Shown: in pieces, positions 1-8,498 of the stretch
How the letters are laid out: each line of letters starts with the position of its first letter
Numbering within the stretch: the stretch's first letter is position 1
Origin: Blastocatellia bacterium UBA7656
GTDB taxonomy: Bacteria; Acidobacteriota; Blastocatellia; UBA7656
Direction: 5' to 3'
DNA length: 64,000 nucleotides
NCBI GenBank assembly: GCA_002483445.1
Contig: DLHY01000051.1
Coordinates: forward strand, 1-64,000
Made by a program: the position numbers and the translations under genes
Notes under the pieces: model-generated
Told to the model about the DNA's origin: nothing
Database searches by the model: none
The model's input: only the letters and a program-made list of their open reading frames with translations

Positions 1-191
1 TGAGTATAAAGAGATGGTCAATCTAACACGCAGTTTTCGCTGGTAGCAAGTTTTCGGCAAAAGCATTTGAATCAGGTAGCCTCGAATAGCGATAGGCTTG
101 CAACCCGGCCATCGTGACAGGCAGAATCAATCGTGCGCTCGCCTGATGCCCTACTACCCTGAAGAAAAAAATCAGGGGAGTCTGAGATGTG

Positions 192-212
192 GCGCAACCT
201 GTCAGGTTGCGC
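192..212. repeat. Short palindrome, REP-like family
   Basis: Perfect inverted repeat with 10-base arms (GCGCAACCTG / CAGGTTGCGC) and a 1-base centre. A close relative lies at 28441-28459 and a weaker one near 41785-41807; each is followed within about 30 bases by a similar GATGAAAA or GTATGAAA-like tail, so this is a dispersed intergenic element rather than a gene-specific site. A second small hairpin (CCCTGA / TCAGGG) lies just before it near 157-176. Nothing else recognisable was seen in bases 1-300 apart from the heptamer array at 254-286. Confidence 0.7.
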
Positions 213-253
213 ACGCCCTGAGATGATGAAAACAGGTAAAGACTCCAAATAAG

Positions 254-286
254 GGACTCCAGACTCCAGACTCTGGACTCCAGACT
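254..286. repeat. Heptamer array (GACTCCA-type), single arm
   Basis: Four to five successive 7-base words related to GACTCCA, ending 17 bases before the start codon of the truncated gene at 304. The same word family occurs in the opposite orientation at 57446-57472, again touching a truncated SnoaL-like gene. It belongs to the window-wide set of period-7 elements. Confidence 0.8.
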
Positions 287-303
287 TTTTCCGAGGAGAG
301 ACT

Positions 304-624
304 TTGATGAGACACATTGCGCTGTTGATCCTGATGATCGTGGTCTGCGCGGCCTGCGCGCAGAGAGCGAGCGATAAGTTGAGCGCGTCTGAATTCGAGA
401 AGTTGATGCAGACAGTGGCAGAAGGCTGGACTGAGGGAGATGCTCGCAAGGCTGCCGACTGCTTTACCGAACAGGCAATTTATACCGAACCGCCCGACAA
501 GCAAATCTACAAGGGGCGAGACGCGCTCTTCAAATTCTTCGGCGGTGGCGCTTTGGCGCGTCCTCGCTCGTCGGAGGAGTCCACGATGCGTACAAGCTGC
601 TGGCTAACAGACGTTGCTCTTTAG
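304..624 (+). pseudogene. Truncated SnoaL/DUF4440-like secreted protein
   Basis: The first ~22 residues form a signal peptide or lipoprotein leader with cysteines at 15 and 18. Residues ~28-80 resemble the start of a SnoaL/NTF2-like fold: an EFEKLMQ helix, then EGDARKAADCFTEQAIYTEPP and KGRDALFKFFGG-like segments. After about base 545 the similarity stops and the remaining ~26 residues read like random sequence, antiparallel to a Uma2-like fragment. A full SnoaL-like domain needs roughly 120-140 residues, so the 3' half is missing. A ribosome site (GAGGAGAG) precedes the ATG. I infer a gene broken by recombination at about 545-575. Function of the intact gene is unknown. Confidence 0.6.
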
Positions 625-721
625 CAGAGAAGAAATTGTCCACCGGCTCATCATCCTCCGTGACGAGGTGTTGGATCATCTCGCTGAGATCGACCGTAGT
701 TTTGGCTAATGCCTTCGACAT
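572..721 (-). pseudogene. N-terminal fragment of a Uma2-family (DUF820) protein
   Basis: About 50 residues that match the typical opening of Uma2-family putative endonucleases: a short leader, then LVTEDDEPVDN, FSAKEQRLL and SLYASW. The family usually runs to about 190-230 residues with a PD-(D/E)XK-like core; here the frame ends after ~63 residues, with nothing of the core. The break coincides with the point where the oppositely oriented SnoaL-like gene also loses similarity, so both were probably cut by one joining event. Recognition rests on recall of the family motif, not on a search. Confidence 0.55.
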
Positions 722-865
722 GGACTTGATCCTCGCTGTGTGATATGAGTGTCGGCTCCGGCCCGACTGCCAGAGTATAGCATTACGGAGAAGAAGCCTT
801 CCAACGAAGCTTTGTCTCGGAGTGTTTCAAACGGCACGGATGACGATGATGATAAAAGCTGGCGC

Positions 866-1080
866 TCATCTCGGCCACTACTAAATCCTCGCTCCGCACG
901 GCGCGGGCCGAATGGGTGAGGCTTATCTGGCCGAAGATATGCGGCCCGACCGCAAAGTTGCAATCAAACTGTTGCTGATCTCGCCGATGACAAAGATCGG
1001 GTACGGCGTTTTGAGCAGGAAGCGCGAGCGACTACTCAACCCTCCGAACATTCTCACCGTTCACGACATCGGCACAGGGC
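866..1080 (+). pseudogene. Degenerate Ser/Thr kinase N-lobe remnant
   Basis: The translated segment contains GHY, a stop, then ILAPHGAGRMGEAYLAED and RKVAIKLL, which is a protein kinase glycine-rich loop and the VAIK lysine region with one substitution in the loop. The similarity then jumps to a second frame (DKDRVRRFEQEARA) and back to the first (NPPNILTVHDIG), so at least two frameshifts and one nonsense codon are present. The catalytic HRD and DFG motifs are absent. It is a decayed relative of kinases such as the intact one at 4328-7465. Confidence 0.75.
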
Positions 1081-1088
1081 TGTTGTTT

Positions 1089-1130
1089 GGAGTCCACGCT
1101 TTAGCGTACCCGTCTTAAAGGCTGGACTCC
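1089..1130. terminator. Palindromic hairpin downstream of a minus-strand gene
   Basis: Outer arms GGAGTCCA / TGGACTCC enclose a smaller palindrome ACGCTTTAGCGT. There is no long T run, so a terminator role for the gene at 1150-2832 is possible but not shown; it may equally be a dispersed repeat. Confidence 0.35.
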
Positions 1131-1149
1131 GAACTTCAGCCGCTGCGAT

Positions 1150-2832
1150 TTAATGTTGATCGGGTTGCCGTCCATTTCGCATCTGTTCTGCTTCAAGGCG
1201 TTGCTGCTTGAGCTTTCGCATCATTTCAGGATGGCGCGCGTACTGGATGCCCTTCTCCTCCGACTGTCCGTAAGCGTCGGGGTTGAGGTAGAAGCCACGT
1301 TCGCGCTCGGGTTTCTCCTCTTCGATCTCAAACTTGTACTTATGCGCTGTCGCATCCGAACGCACGCCCGTGACCTGCCACGAGACTTTCACATTCGGCG
1401 AGTTCGATTTGATGACGAAGCGATTATCTTTCACCTCGCTTGCGACGATCGCTTGCGCAAAGGTGCCGATGACCGTGAGTTGATAGCGAAAGTCTTTGTT
1501 CAGCGCCTCAAACCAATCGGGCAGACTGACGATTGCGTCGCCGTTTTGGTCGGTCGTTGTGTTGCCGCTATAGACATTGAGGACTTCGGAGGATTCGATA
1601 GCGGCGTGGTTGAGATATTTGTTTTCGGGGTCCAAGGGATGGTCGATGTGGAACATCTTTATGCCGCTGGTGACTTGCAATTGGCCGGTGATTAACACAT
1701 CGCCAAAAAAACTCCCTGCTCGTCCGTTGGTTGCGCCGTTATCACCAATGCCGTTAAAGGCAAGTATGCCATTGCCGCCGCTATTACCTACGCCGCTGCC
1801 AAAGCCGCCAAAGGCATTTACGCCACTGCCGCCGTTGCCGGTACCGTCGGTGCTGCCGCCGTCGCCGCCGTGAGCATCCACGGCAACGCCACCAACACCG
1901 ACAGTACCGCTGCCGCCAAAGGCAGCTACACCATCGCTGCCGTCGCCGCTGTTGTTGGTGCCGCCTTCGGCCTTCATGGCAGTGCCGAAGAGGCTTCTGC
2001 CAAAAACGCCGACGCCGCTGGTGCTTTCGCCACGCACGCCGATGCCGCTGGTGCTTTTGCCAAACACACCAGTGTCGGTGGTGCTTCTGCCACCGACACC
2101 AAAGCCGCTGGTGCTTTCGCCAACCACACCAGCGCCGCTGATGCTGTCGCCAACCACACCAATGCCGGCGGGGCTGTTGCCTCTCACGGCGATGGCTCTG
2201 CCCATGCTGGTATCACTGTTGGAAGCACTAAAAACCGGATCGGCTGACGAGCCGCTCAGGTTAAACGGCACGGCAACCCCAAGCGGCGAGGCAAGGGTGC
2301 CATTGCCCTGAAGCGTCAAGTCGTGCGCCACCTCAAACAACGCCCCTGCCGTCGAAGTCGTTTGCGTAGTGCCGTCGGGGAACTTGATTCCGCCAAGCGT
2401 TGTTTCAATCAGTCCCATTACGGTCAGCTTCGACGAGGGCGAGTCTGTGCCTATGCCCACTTTGCCGAACTTGTCTTCATAAATGCTCGAATTTCCTATG
2501 ACCGAGTTGCTGCTCGCTAATCCCGTCCACTTCGTGAGCCTCCCAACAGTTCCGCTGCCCACCACCGAGAGGTTCGCCCCTGCCGCTGCGGGAGTGATGC
2601 TGAACACTGGCCCGCTCACCTTCACATAACTGCTTGAAGGCATCAGCGCAAAGCCTGATCGTCTTGCCACATGCACCTGGGCCACCAGCTTTGAAAGCTC
2701 GATCTCGTCGCCTGAGCGAACAGAGCCGTTTGCCGTGTTTGATTGTGAAACTGGATGCTGCGCCTGATAGCTTCCTGCTGAGAGACCAAGTGCCAGCGCA
2801 AAAATCATTGCGATAAATTTATTCGTCTTCAT
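1150..2832 (-). CDS. Secreted repeat protein, tail-fibre/autotransporter-like
   Basis: The ATG at 2832 follows AAGGA and begins a clear signal peptide (MKTNKFIAMIFALALGLSAG...). An upstream TTG at 2853 is less likely. Residues ~120-170 contain a KLTVMG..GGIKFPDGTTQTT segment seen in many tail-fibre-like surface proteins. Residues ~215-290 are a run of 8-11-residue units of the form GVxGxSTSG, followed by a Gly/Asn-rich stretch, which suggests a stacked beta-helix. The C-terminal ~170 residues (from HIDHPLDPENKYLNHAAIES) form a recurring conserved domain of unknown function in large secreted proteins. It is presumably exposed at the surface; no enzymatic role is visible. Confidence 0.75.
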   Translation of the reverse strand: MKTNKFIAMIFALALGLSAGSYQAQHPVSQSNTANGSVRSGDEIELSKLVAQVHVARRSGFALMPSSSYVKVSGPVFSITPAAAGANLSVVGSGTVGRLTKWTGLASSNSVIGNSSIYEDKFGKVGIGTDSPSSKLTVMGLIETTLGGIKFPDGTTQTTSTAGALFEVAHDLTLQGNGTLASPLGVAVPFNLSGSSADPVFSASNSDTSMGRAIAVRGNSPAGIGVVGDSISGAGVVGESTSGFGVGGRSTTDTGVFGKSTSGIGVRGESTSGVGVFGRSLFGTAMKAEGGTNNSGDGSDGVAAFGGSGTVGVGGVAVDAHGGDGGSTDGTGNGGSGVNAFGGFGSGVGNSGGNGILAFNGIGDNGATNGRAGSFFGDVLITGQLQVTSGIKMFHIDHPLDPENKYLNHAAIESSEVLNVYSGNTTTDQNGDAIVSLPDWFEALNKDFRYQLTVIGTFAQAIVASEVKDNRFVIKSNSPNVKVSWQVTGVRSDATAHKYKFEIEEEKPERERGFYLNPDAYGQSEEKGIQYARHPEMMRKLKQQRLEAEQMRNGRQPDQH

Positions 2833-3047
2833 GATATCCTTCACTCCTTCCAAACTTTTCCGGTTCGAGTCTGGTTGATTAAGACTTCAGCGTGCGAGTA
2901 GCAGCCGCGCTCAAGCCATTGACTGTGTCAGCGAGTCGATGCAGATGATGACCACTCCGTCCGGCCACGGCTACAGCGACAGCCGTGGTCGGTGATCTCA
3001 GTTGACTCGCTGAGATCGAGCAGTCTCAGTGCGGGCGCTGCTTTGGT

Positions 3048-3494
3048 TCAGCGGTTGCTACCGACGAGCATGATGTCCACTGTCTGAGGCTCCGACGCAC
3101 TCCTGGCCAATGCCCTCCTTGCCCGAATAACCTCCCGCTCAGAACGGGACATGCGGACCCGGCGTCCGACCTCGTTTCCGGTCGTCCATAGCGTAGAGAG
3201 GAAATACTGATCCTCATACCGGTTGAAAACCAATTTACTCTGTGTGTTCCTGGCTTCAGCGGGACCCGTAAGGACGAACATGGATTGGTTGCTATCCTGG
3301 CTTTGAATCCGCATCAGCATCGTATTTATGTAACTGATAGTGTATTTGCCGGCAGGAAACTCCTTATTCCCGATGGCGAATTCGAACGGGATGTTCGCCA
3401 CGAGTACGGTGCGGTATTGTGCGTAGACGGACGTGTCCGTCAGCAGGACGAAGAGACTCAAGGTCGTCAAAATCATAAGAGCTTGCCTTTTCAT
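3048..3494 (-). CDS. Secreted protein of an acidobacterial family, unknown function
   Basis: 148 residues with an N-terminal signal peptide ending in VYAQ. The mature part begins with VANIPFEFAIGNKEFPAGKY, a pattern I associate with small exported proteins common in Acidobacteria; the predicted fold is mostly beta. The start is well supported by AAGGAG 6-7 bases upstream of ATG. It lies alone, divergent from the sigma factor gene at 3754. No catalytic motif is visible and I cannot assign a function. Confidence 0.75.
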   Translation of the reverse strand: MKRQALMILTTLSLFVLLTDTSVYAQYRTVLVANIPFEFAIGNKEFPAGKYTISYINTMLMRIQSQDSNQSMFVLTGPAEARNTQSKLVFNRYEDQYFLSTLWTTGNEVGRRVRMSRSEREVIRARRALARSASEPQTVDIMLVGSNR

Positions 3495-3550
3495 AACATC
3501 TCCTTTTGGCGTCTGTAAGGTCCCGGGTGTAGCTAGCCGGCCTACGGGTT

Positions 3551-3649
3551 GAACCGGGTGGAATCGATCTTGCGACCAATTGCTTCACCACCATCTTCAA
3601 AGACAGCGGATTGATCCGCCCACTTGATAAGGCGTGAACCGGGTGGAAA
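3551..3649. repeat. Pair of 13-base direct repeats
   Basis: GAACCGGGTGGAA occurs at 3551-3563 and again at 3637-3649, 86 bases apart, in the region between the divergent secreted protein and sigma factor genes. They could be binding sites for a regulator or an extracytoplasmic sigma factor, but the distance is not a promoter spacing. Confidence 0.4.
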
Positions 3650-3753
3650 ACCTTGAACGCTGGCGATTCTTATTCGCGCACACACGCGGAATTCGTGTTC
3701 AGGTGATATAATTCGGCGAATTCGTGACCAGTGTCCTCACCTGGAGGGAGGCT

Positions 3754-4338
3754 ATGACGATACCATCGACGCAAGAAGTTACCGCAATGCTCGTGGCCTG
3801 GAGCGATGGCGACAAATCGGCTCTCGAAAGATTGATCCCTCTGGTTCACGACGAACTGCATCGTCTGGCCCATCGATACATGAATGGAGAGCGCCCCGGT
3901 CATATGCTGCAAACGACGGCGCTGGTCAATGAGGCGTACTTACGGCTGGTTGATTCAAGCCATGTGCGATGGCAGAACCGCGCGCACTTCTTCGCTGTCT
4001 CGGCGCAGTTGATGCGGCGCATCCTTGTGGATTTCGCCCGCTCTCGCAACTACCTCAAGCGAGGCGGCGACGCGGTGCAGGTGTCGCTGGATAAGGTTTT
4101 AGCGATCTCGCCCGAGCCGGACGCGGACCTGGTGGCGCTGGATCAGGCGCTCAATGCTCTGGCCGCGATTGATGAACGCAAAAGCCGGGTGGTCGAACTG
4201 CGCTTTTTCGGCGGCCTGAACATAGAGGAGACTGCTGAAGTTCTGAAAGTCTCGCCCGACACGGTGATGCGGGACTGGCGACTGGCAAAGGTATGGCTGC
4301 TGAGAGAACTGAGCGCGGAGAAGCAGGATGAAGCCTGA
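3754..4338 (+). CDS. ECF-type RNA polymerase sigma factor
   Basis: 194 residues from the ATG at 3754, which has GGAGGGAG 4-6 bases upstream; a GTG at 3724 is possible but not preferred. Region 2 is visible as LVNEAYLRLVD...HFFAVSAQLMRRILVDFARSR, and region 4 as VVELRFFGGLNIEETAEVLKVSPDTVMRDWRLAKVWL, a helix-turn-helix for the -35 element. The layout matches the TIGR02999 group that is expanded in Acidobacteria and Planctomycetes. The stop lies 11 bases inside the following Ser/Thr kinase gene, so the two are co-translated; in this group the kinase usually takes the place of an anti-sigma factor. That partnership is inferred from the arrangement. Confidence 0.92.
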   Translation: MTIPSTQEVTAMLVAWSDGDKSALERLIPLVHDELHRLAHRYMNGERPGHMLQTTALVNEAYLRLVDSSHVRWQNRAHFFAVSAQLMRRILVDFARSRNYLKRGGDAVQVSLDKVLAISPEPDADLVALDQALNALAAIDERKSRVVELRFFGGLNIEETAEVLKVSPDTVMRDWRLAKVWLLRELSAEKQDEA

Positions 4339-7300
4339 GCGATGGCAACAGATCGAACGGCTCTATCACGCGGCGCTTGAACGCGAGCCTGCCGAGCGCG
4401 CGGTCTTCCTTCGCCAAGCCTGCGCGGGCGAAGACGCCCTTCGGTGTGAAATCGAATCGCTGCTCGGCTACGAGGAGAAAGCCGAGCAGTTCATTGAAAC
4501 GCCCGCGCTCGAAGTCGCCGCCAGGAGTATGGCCGAAGATCAGGTTGAGTTTATGGTCGGACGACAACTCGGCTCATACAGGATTGTGTCGCAACTCGGC
4601 GCAGGCGGCATGGGCGAGGTCTATCTGGCCGAGGACGCCAGCCTGAACCGCAAAGTCGCTATCAAGTTCATCCAGGCAGGATCAACCGCCGATGAGCAAA
4701 CCCGGAAGCGACTCATCAGAGAAGCCCAGGCGGCAGCCAGACTGGAACACCCGAACATCTGCGCCATCTACGAGGTCGACCATCAAGACGACCTCAACTT
4801 CATCGTAATGCAATACATCGAGGGCGAAACCCTGGCGAGCCGAATCAAGGGAAAGCCTCTCCAACTCGGCGACACTCTCGACCTGGCCATTCAGATTGCA
4901 GACGCGCTCTCGGCGGCTCACTCACAAGGCATCATTCATCGAGACATCAAGCCGCAGAACATCATCATCAACCCGCAGGGGCAACTGAAGGTGCTGGATT
5001 TCGGGCTGGCAAAAGTAATCAGGCAGGACGAGTCGCTTGATAGCAAAGCAGAGACGGAAGGCCTTTTGACTGAGCCGGGAATGATTATGGGCACGCCTGC
5101 CTATATGTCTCCCGAACAAATTCGGGGAGAAACACTGGATGCTCGCACGGACATATTCAGTTTCGGATCGGTGTTGTACGAGATGGTGAGCGGTCGTCAT
5201 CCGTTCGGGGAGGCAAGTCCGGCAGCAACCCTCTCGGCGATCCTGACCACGGAGCCAGCGCCGCTTGCGCGGTATGCTTGTGACGTGCCTGATGAGCTGC
5301 AGCGAATAGTCCGCAAAGCGATGAGCAAGGATAAGGAAGCGCGCTATCAGGGGATCAAGGACCTGCTGATTGATCTGCGGGAGCTTAAACAAAACCTGGA
5401 GTTTGAAGCGAAGGTCAAACGCTCAATCGGGCAGGGTAGCGATCGAGCGACTGCGACCGAACTGGCCGAGAGCGGAGAAGCGCAGACCGGGCCGGTGGCG
5501 GTTTCTACAGGCGAAGCACTCAAGGCGCGCACGACATCCACTAGCATCGTGATCGGCGAAATCAAGCGCCACAAGCTTGGGGTTTCGCTTACACTTGCAG
5601 CGATGATTATCGCCGCCGTGGCGGCTTACTTCTACTTCAACCGCGAACCAGTCTTGACGGACAAGGACACGATCCTGCTGGCGGATTTCGTCAACACGAC
5701 GGGCGAGCCGGTCTTTGACGGGGGGACGCTCAAGCAGGGTCTCGCGGTGCAACTGCAACAGTCGCCGTTTCTGAACCTCTTCCCCGACGCGGGCGTGCAG
5801 CAGGCGCTACGGCTGATGAACAAGTCGCCTGATGAACGAGTGACCCGCGAAGTCGGGCGTGAGATTGCGCTGCGGCAGGGACTCAAGGCGGTGATTGTCG
5901 GGGCGATTGCGAAATTCGACCGCAACTATTCGCTCACGCTCGAAGCGATCAACACTCAGACGGGGGAAACGATTGCGCTGACGCAGGTCGAAACCGAAGG
6001 GAAAGATCAGGTGCTGAAGGCGCTCTCGCAGGCGGCGACCGAGTTGCGCGAGAAGCTGGGCGAGTCGCTCAACTCGATCCAGAGGTTCGATAAGCCGCTG
6101 GAGGAGGTCACGACTTCAAAGCTGGAGGCGTTTCAGGCATACGCTTTAGGCTCTGAGCTATCAGCTAGCGCTAGGTTTATGGAAAGCATTCCGATTTTTG
6201 AACGTGCGGTAGACATTGATCCCGACTTCGCCACTGCTTATAGCATGCTGTCTGTCATGCACAACGTCACTGGCCGGCCACGATTGGCCGCTGAGTATGC
6301 AGCAAAGGCGTATGCGCTCAAGGATCGAGTGGGAGAATATGAGAAGCTCCGCATCACTTCTCGCTATCACGGCTTTGTCAACGGGGACGAGGCCAGACGG
6401 ATCGAAGTGCTGATGCTGCAAAAGCGGATGTACCCGCGCGAGTGGACGGGGCCGAACGACCTTGCCGGCGCTTACAATCGGATCGGGAAATTCGACCAGG
6501 CTATCGCGGAAGCCCGCGAGGCCATCCGCCTCAACCCCAATTTTGCCCCCGCGCACCGGCTCTTGGGATGGTTACTCCTCCGCCTCAATCGCTTCACAGA
6601 AGCCAAAGATGCGAGCGCGCAGGCGCTTCAGCAGAAGCTCGATCACACAGATTTCCACTCCTTCCTGTATCAGATCGCCTTTATCAACAATGACACAGCG
6701 GGAATGCAGCAGCAGATTGACTGGGCGGGCGGGAAACCGGATGAGTACGTGGCATTCGACTGGCAAACCGGCACGGCGGCCTTCGCAGGGCAGTGGCACA
6801 GGGCGCAGGAACTGTCACGCCGCACAATTGACCTCGCCGTTCGCAGCGACGCGAAAGAAGTAGCCGCGCGGTATGAGGCGCAACAAGCGTTGCGCGCCGC
6901 CGTCTTAGGTCAATTCGCACCGGCCAAAGCAGCAACGGCGCAATCGCTCGCGCTCGAACGCAATCAGGTGACGCTCACCCGCGCCGCCCTTGCGCTGGCG
7001 CTGTGTGGCGAATCGGCGCAGACACAGCCGCTCGTGGATGAACTCGTCAAGCGGTATCCCAAAGACACGCTCGTCAATGACATCTGGCTGCCCGTGATCC
7101 GCGCCGTGCTGGAACTGCAACGCGGGAATGCCGCGCAGGCCATTGAGTTGCTGGAAGCGGCGAAGCGCTACGAACCCGCCGCCGAGTTCTGGCCCCAGTT
7201 TGTGCGCGGTCAGGCTAACCTGAAGCTCAACAAGGGCGCAGAAGCATCAGCCGAGTTTCAGAAGATTCTCGACCACAGCGGACAAGGCCCGCTGTCAGCC

Positions 7301-7465
7301 TTGTATCCACTCGCGCATCTCGGTCTGGCGCGCGCGGCAGCACTCACTGGCGACAAAGCCAAAAGCCGCCAGGCATATCAAGACTTCCTCGCGCTGTGGA
7401 AAGATGCGGATGCCGATTTGCCGATCTTGATCGAAGCGAAGAAAGAGTATGAACGGCTGAAGTGA
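4328..7465 (+). CDS. Membrane Ser/Thr protein kinase with TPR-rich periplasmic part
   Basis: 1045 residues. Residues 1-78 are a conserved N-terminal helical segment. The kinase domain covers ~83-355: glycine loop GAGGMGEV at 91-98, VAIK lysine at 113, HRDIKPQN at 204-211 with catalytic Asp206, DFG at 224-226, and the APE-like SPEQ region. A transmembrane helix follows at ~416-437. The outer part starts with a FlgO/TolB-like segment (LLADFVNTTGEPVFDGG) and continues with several TPR-like repeats to the end. All catalytic residues are present, so an active kinase is expected. It overlaps the ECF sigma factor gene by 11 bases, which suggests that it senses or controls the same response. Its first 78 codons are duplicated almost identically in the broken gene just downstream. 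Confidence 0.95.
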   Translation: MKPERWQQIERLYHAALEREPAERAVFLRQACAGEDALRCEIESLLGYEEKAEQFIETPALEVAARSMAEDQVEFMVGRQLGSYRIVSQLGAGGMGEVYLAEDASLNRKVAIKFIQAGSTADEQTRKRLIREAQAAARLEHPNICAIYEVDHQDDLNFIVMQYIEGETLASRIKGKPLQLGDTLDLAIQIADALSAAHSQGIIHRDIKPQNIIINPQGQLKVLDFGLAKVIRQDESLDSKAETEGLLTEPGMIMGTPAYMSPEQIRGETLDARTDIFSFGSVLYEMVSGRHPFGEASPAATLSAILTTEPAPLARYACDVPDELQRIVRKAMSKDKEARYQGIKDLLIDLRELKQNLEFEAKVKRSIGQGSDRATATELAESGEAQTGPVAVSTGEALKARTTSTSIVIGEIKRHKLGVSLTLAAMIIAAVAAYFYFNREPVLTDKDTILLADFVNTTGEPVFDGGTLKQGLAVQLQQSPFLNLFPDAGVQQALRLMNKSPDERVTREVGREIALRQGLKAVIVGAIAKFDRNYSLTLEAINTQTGETIALTQVETEGKDQVLKALSQAATELREKLGESLNSIQRFDKPLEEVTTSKLEAFQAYALGSELSASARFMESIPIFERAVDIDPDFATAYSMLSVMHNVTGRPRLAAEYAAKAYALKDRVGEYEKLRITSRYHGFVNGDEARRIEVLMLQKRMYPREWTGPNDLAGAYNRIGKFDQAIAEAREAIRLNPNFAPAHRLLGWLLLRLNRFTEAKDASAQALQQKLDHTDFHSFLYQIAFINNDTAGMQQQIDWAGGKPDEYVAFDWQTGTAAFAGQWHRAQELSRRTIDLAVRSDAKEVAARYEAQQALRAAVLGQFAPAKAATAQSLALERNQVTLTRAALALALCGESAQTQPLVDELVKRYPKDTLVNDIWLPVIRAVLELQRGNAAQAIELLEAAKRYEPAAEFWPQFVRGQANLKLNKGAEASAEFQKILDHSGQGPLSALYPLAHLGLARAAALTGDKAKSRQAYQDFLALWKDADADLPILIEAKKEYERLK

Positions 7466-7496
7466 GACCTGCGCGATGAGCGTCAGGAGAAGCAAC

Positions 7497-7970
7497 ATGA
7501 AGCCTGAGCGATGGCAACAGATTGAGAGGCTCTATCACGCGGCGCTTGAACACAAGCCCGCCGAGCGCGCGGCCTTCCTTCGCCAAGCCTGCGCGGGTGA
7601 AGACGCCCTTCGGTGTGAAATCGAATCGCTGCTCGCCTATGAGGAGAAAGCCGAGCAGTTCATTGAAACGCCCGCGCTCGAAGTCGCCGCCAAGAGGATG
7701 GCCGAAGATCAGACCGTCGGCGTGCCGGACGCTTTTATGAGCGAAGAGATGGCCGCTTTCATCCGCCTCAAGCCGGGTGAAGAAGAGGACGAATCGGAAA
7801 TCCGCGAATATTGCCGACAGGGTGTAAGTCGACAGAAGATTCCTCGATATATTAGATTCGTCACCGGGTTTCCGCTCACGGCCAGCGGCCAAGTGAAGAA
7901 GTTTTAATTGAGGGAGCAGATCATAAAAGAGCTTGGGCTGGAAGATGTGGCGAAGATGAAAACGGCATGA
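7497..7970 (+). pseudogene. Chimeric remnant: kinase N-terminus joined to acyl-CoA synthetase C-terminus
   Basis: Bases 7497-7712 encode a near-copy of the first ~72 residues of the upstream kinase (MKPERWQQIERLYHAAL onward), including its ribosome site. At about 7713 the protein switches to VGVPDAFMSEEMAAFIRLKPGE, then KIPRYIRFVTGFPLTASG, which is the mobile C-terminal domain of an AMP-forming acyl-CoA synthetase, with the catalytic-lysine region as SGQVKKF. A TAA at 7905 replaces the expected Lys codon; beyond it the same frame continues as LREQIIKELGLEDVAKMKTA to a TGA at 7968, the normal end of such a domain. The kinase domain and the adenylating core are both missing. It is therefore the scar of a deletion between two genes plus a later nonsense mutation. 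Confidence 0.85.
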
Positions 7971-7983
7971 AAGGAGAAACAAC

Positions 7984-8418
7984 ATGGCTGTCACGATAAA
8001 AAGAATAACGCTGTGGCGAGGCGAGATCGAAAACCGGGCGGGCGAGCTTGCCGCAATACTCAAACCCCTTGCCCACGCTGGCGCGGATTTGCAGGTGGTT
8101 ATGGGATATCGCTATCCGGGCAATCAGAGCAAGGCGGCGATTGAGGTCTACCCCGTTGCAGGCAAAAAAATCACTGCCGCAGCCGCAGCCGCGGGGCTTG
8201 CCGCTTCCTCGATGCCTGCGTTGCTGGTCGAAGGCGATAACCGCGCGGGGATGGGCGCGGCCTTTGCTCGCGCGCTTGCCGATGCCGGAATCAATATGGA
8301 TTTTCTTGTCGCGCAGGTGACAGGCAAAAAATACTCAGCCATCTTCGGCTTTGAAAACGACGCGGATACAAAAAAGGCCGCAGCCGTTCTCAAGAAGGCA
8401 GCGGCAAAGAAAAAGTGA
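7984..8418 (+). CDS. ACT-domain protein
   Basis: 144 residues, preceded by AAGGAG at a good distance. Residues ~5-65 (KRITLWRGEIENRAGELAAILKPLAHAGADLQVVMGY) and ~75-130 (PALLVEGDNRAGMGAAFARALADAGINMDFLVAQ) look like two ACT folds in tandem, the class that binds amino acids as allosteric regulators. A middle Ala-rich segment (AAAAAAGLAASS) and a Lys/Ala-rich tail (KKAAAVLKKAAAKKK) are present. No enzyme domain is attached. The substrate is unknown; it is separated by only ~80 bases from the alanine racemase gene, so a link to amino-acid metabolism is possible but unproven. Confidence 0.7.
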   Translation: MAVTIKRITLWRGEIENRAGELAAILKPLAHAGADLQVVMGYRYPGNQSKAAIEVYPVAGKKITAAAAAAGLAASSMPALLVEGDNRAGMGAAFARALADAGINMDFLVAQVTGKKYSAIFGFENDADTKKAAAVLKKAAAKKK

Positions 8419-8498
8419 AAGCCGGGCCGCAGATCGAAGTCGACGCTTGCGCTTAGAGCGCGAGCAAGGGTGTAGTGTGCAGCAATACTGATCGAATC

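Noticed and set aside
1870..2311. Long plus-strand frames with repetitive Ala/Thr or Pro/Leu residues
   Set aside because: They are antisense translations of the repetitive part of the secreted protein gene on the minus strand and have no ribosome site.
2857..2874. A T-loop-like sequence (GGTTCGAGTC) suggesting a tRNA gene
   Set aside because: No matching acceptor, D or anticodon stems around it and no CCA-type end.
3724..3753. GTG at 3724 as the start of the ECF sigma factor
   Set aside because: The ATG at 3754 has a strong GGAGGGAG ribosome site; the extra ten residues would span it.
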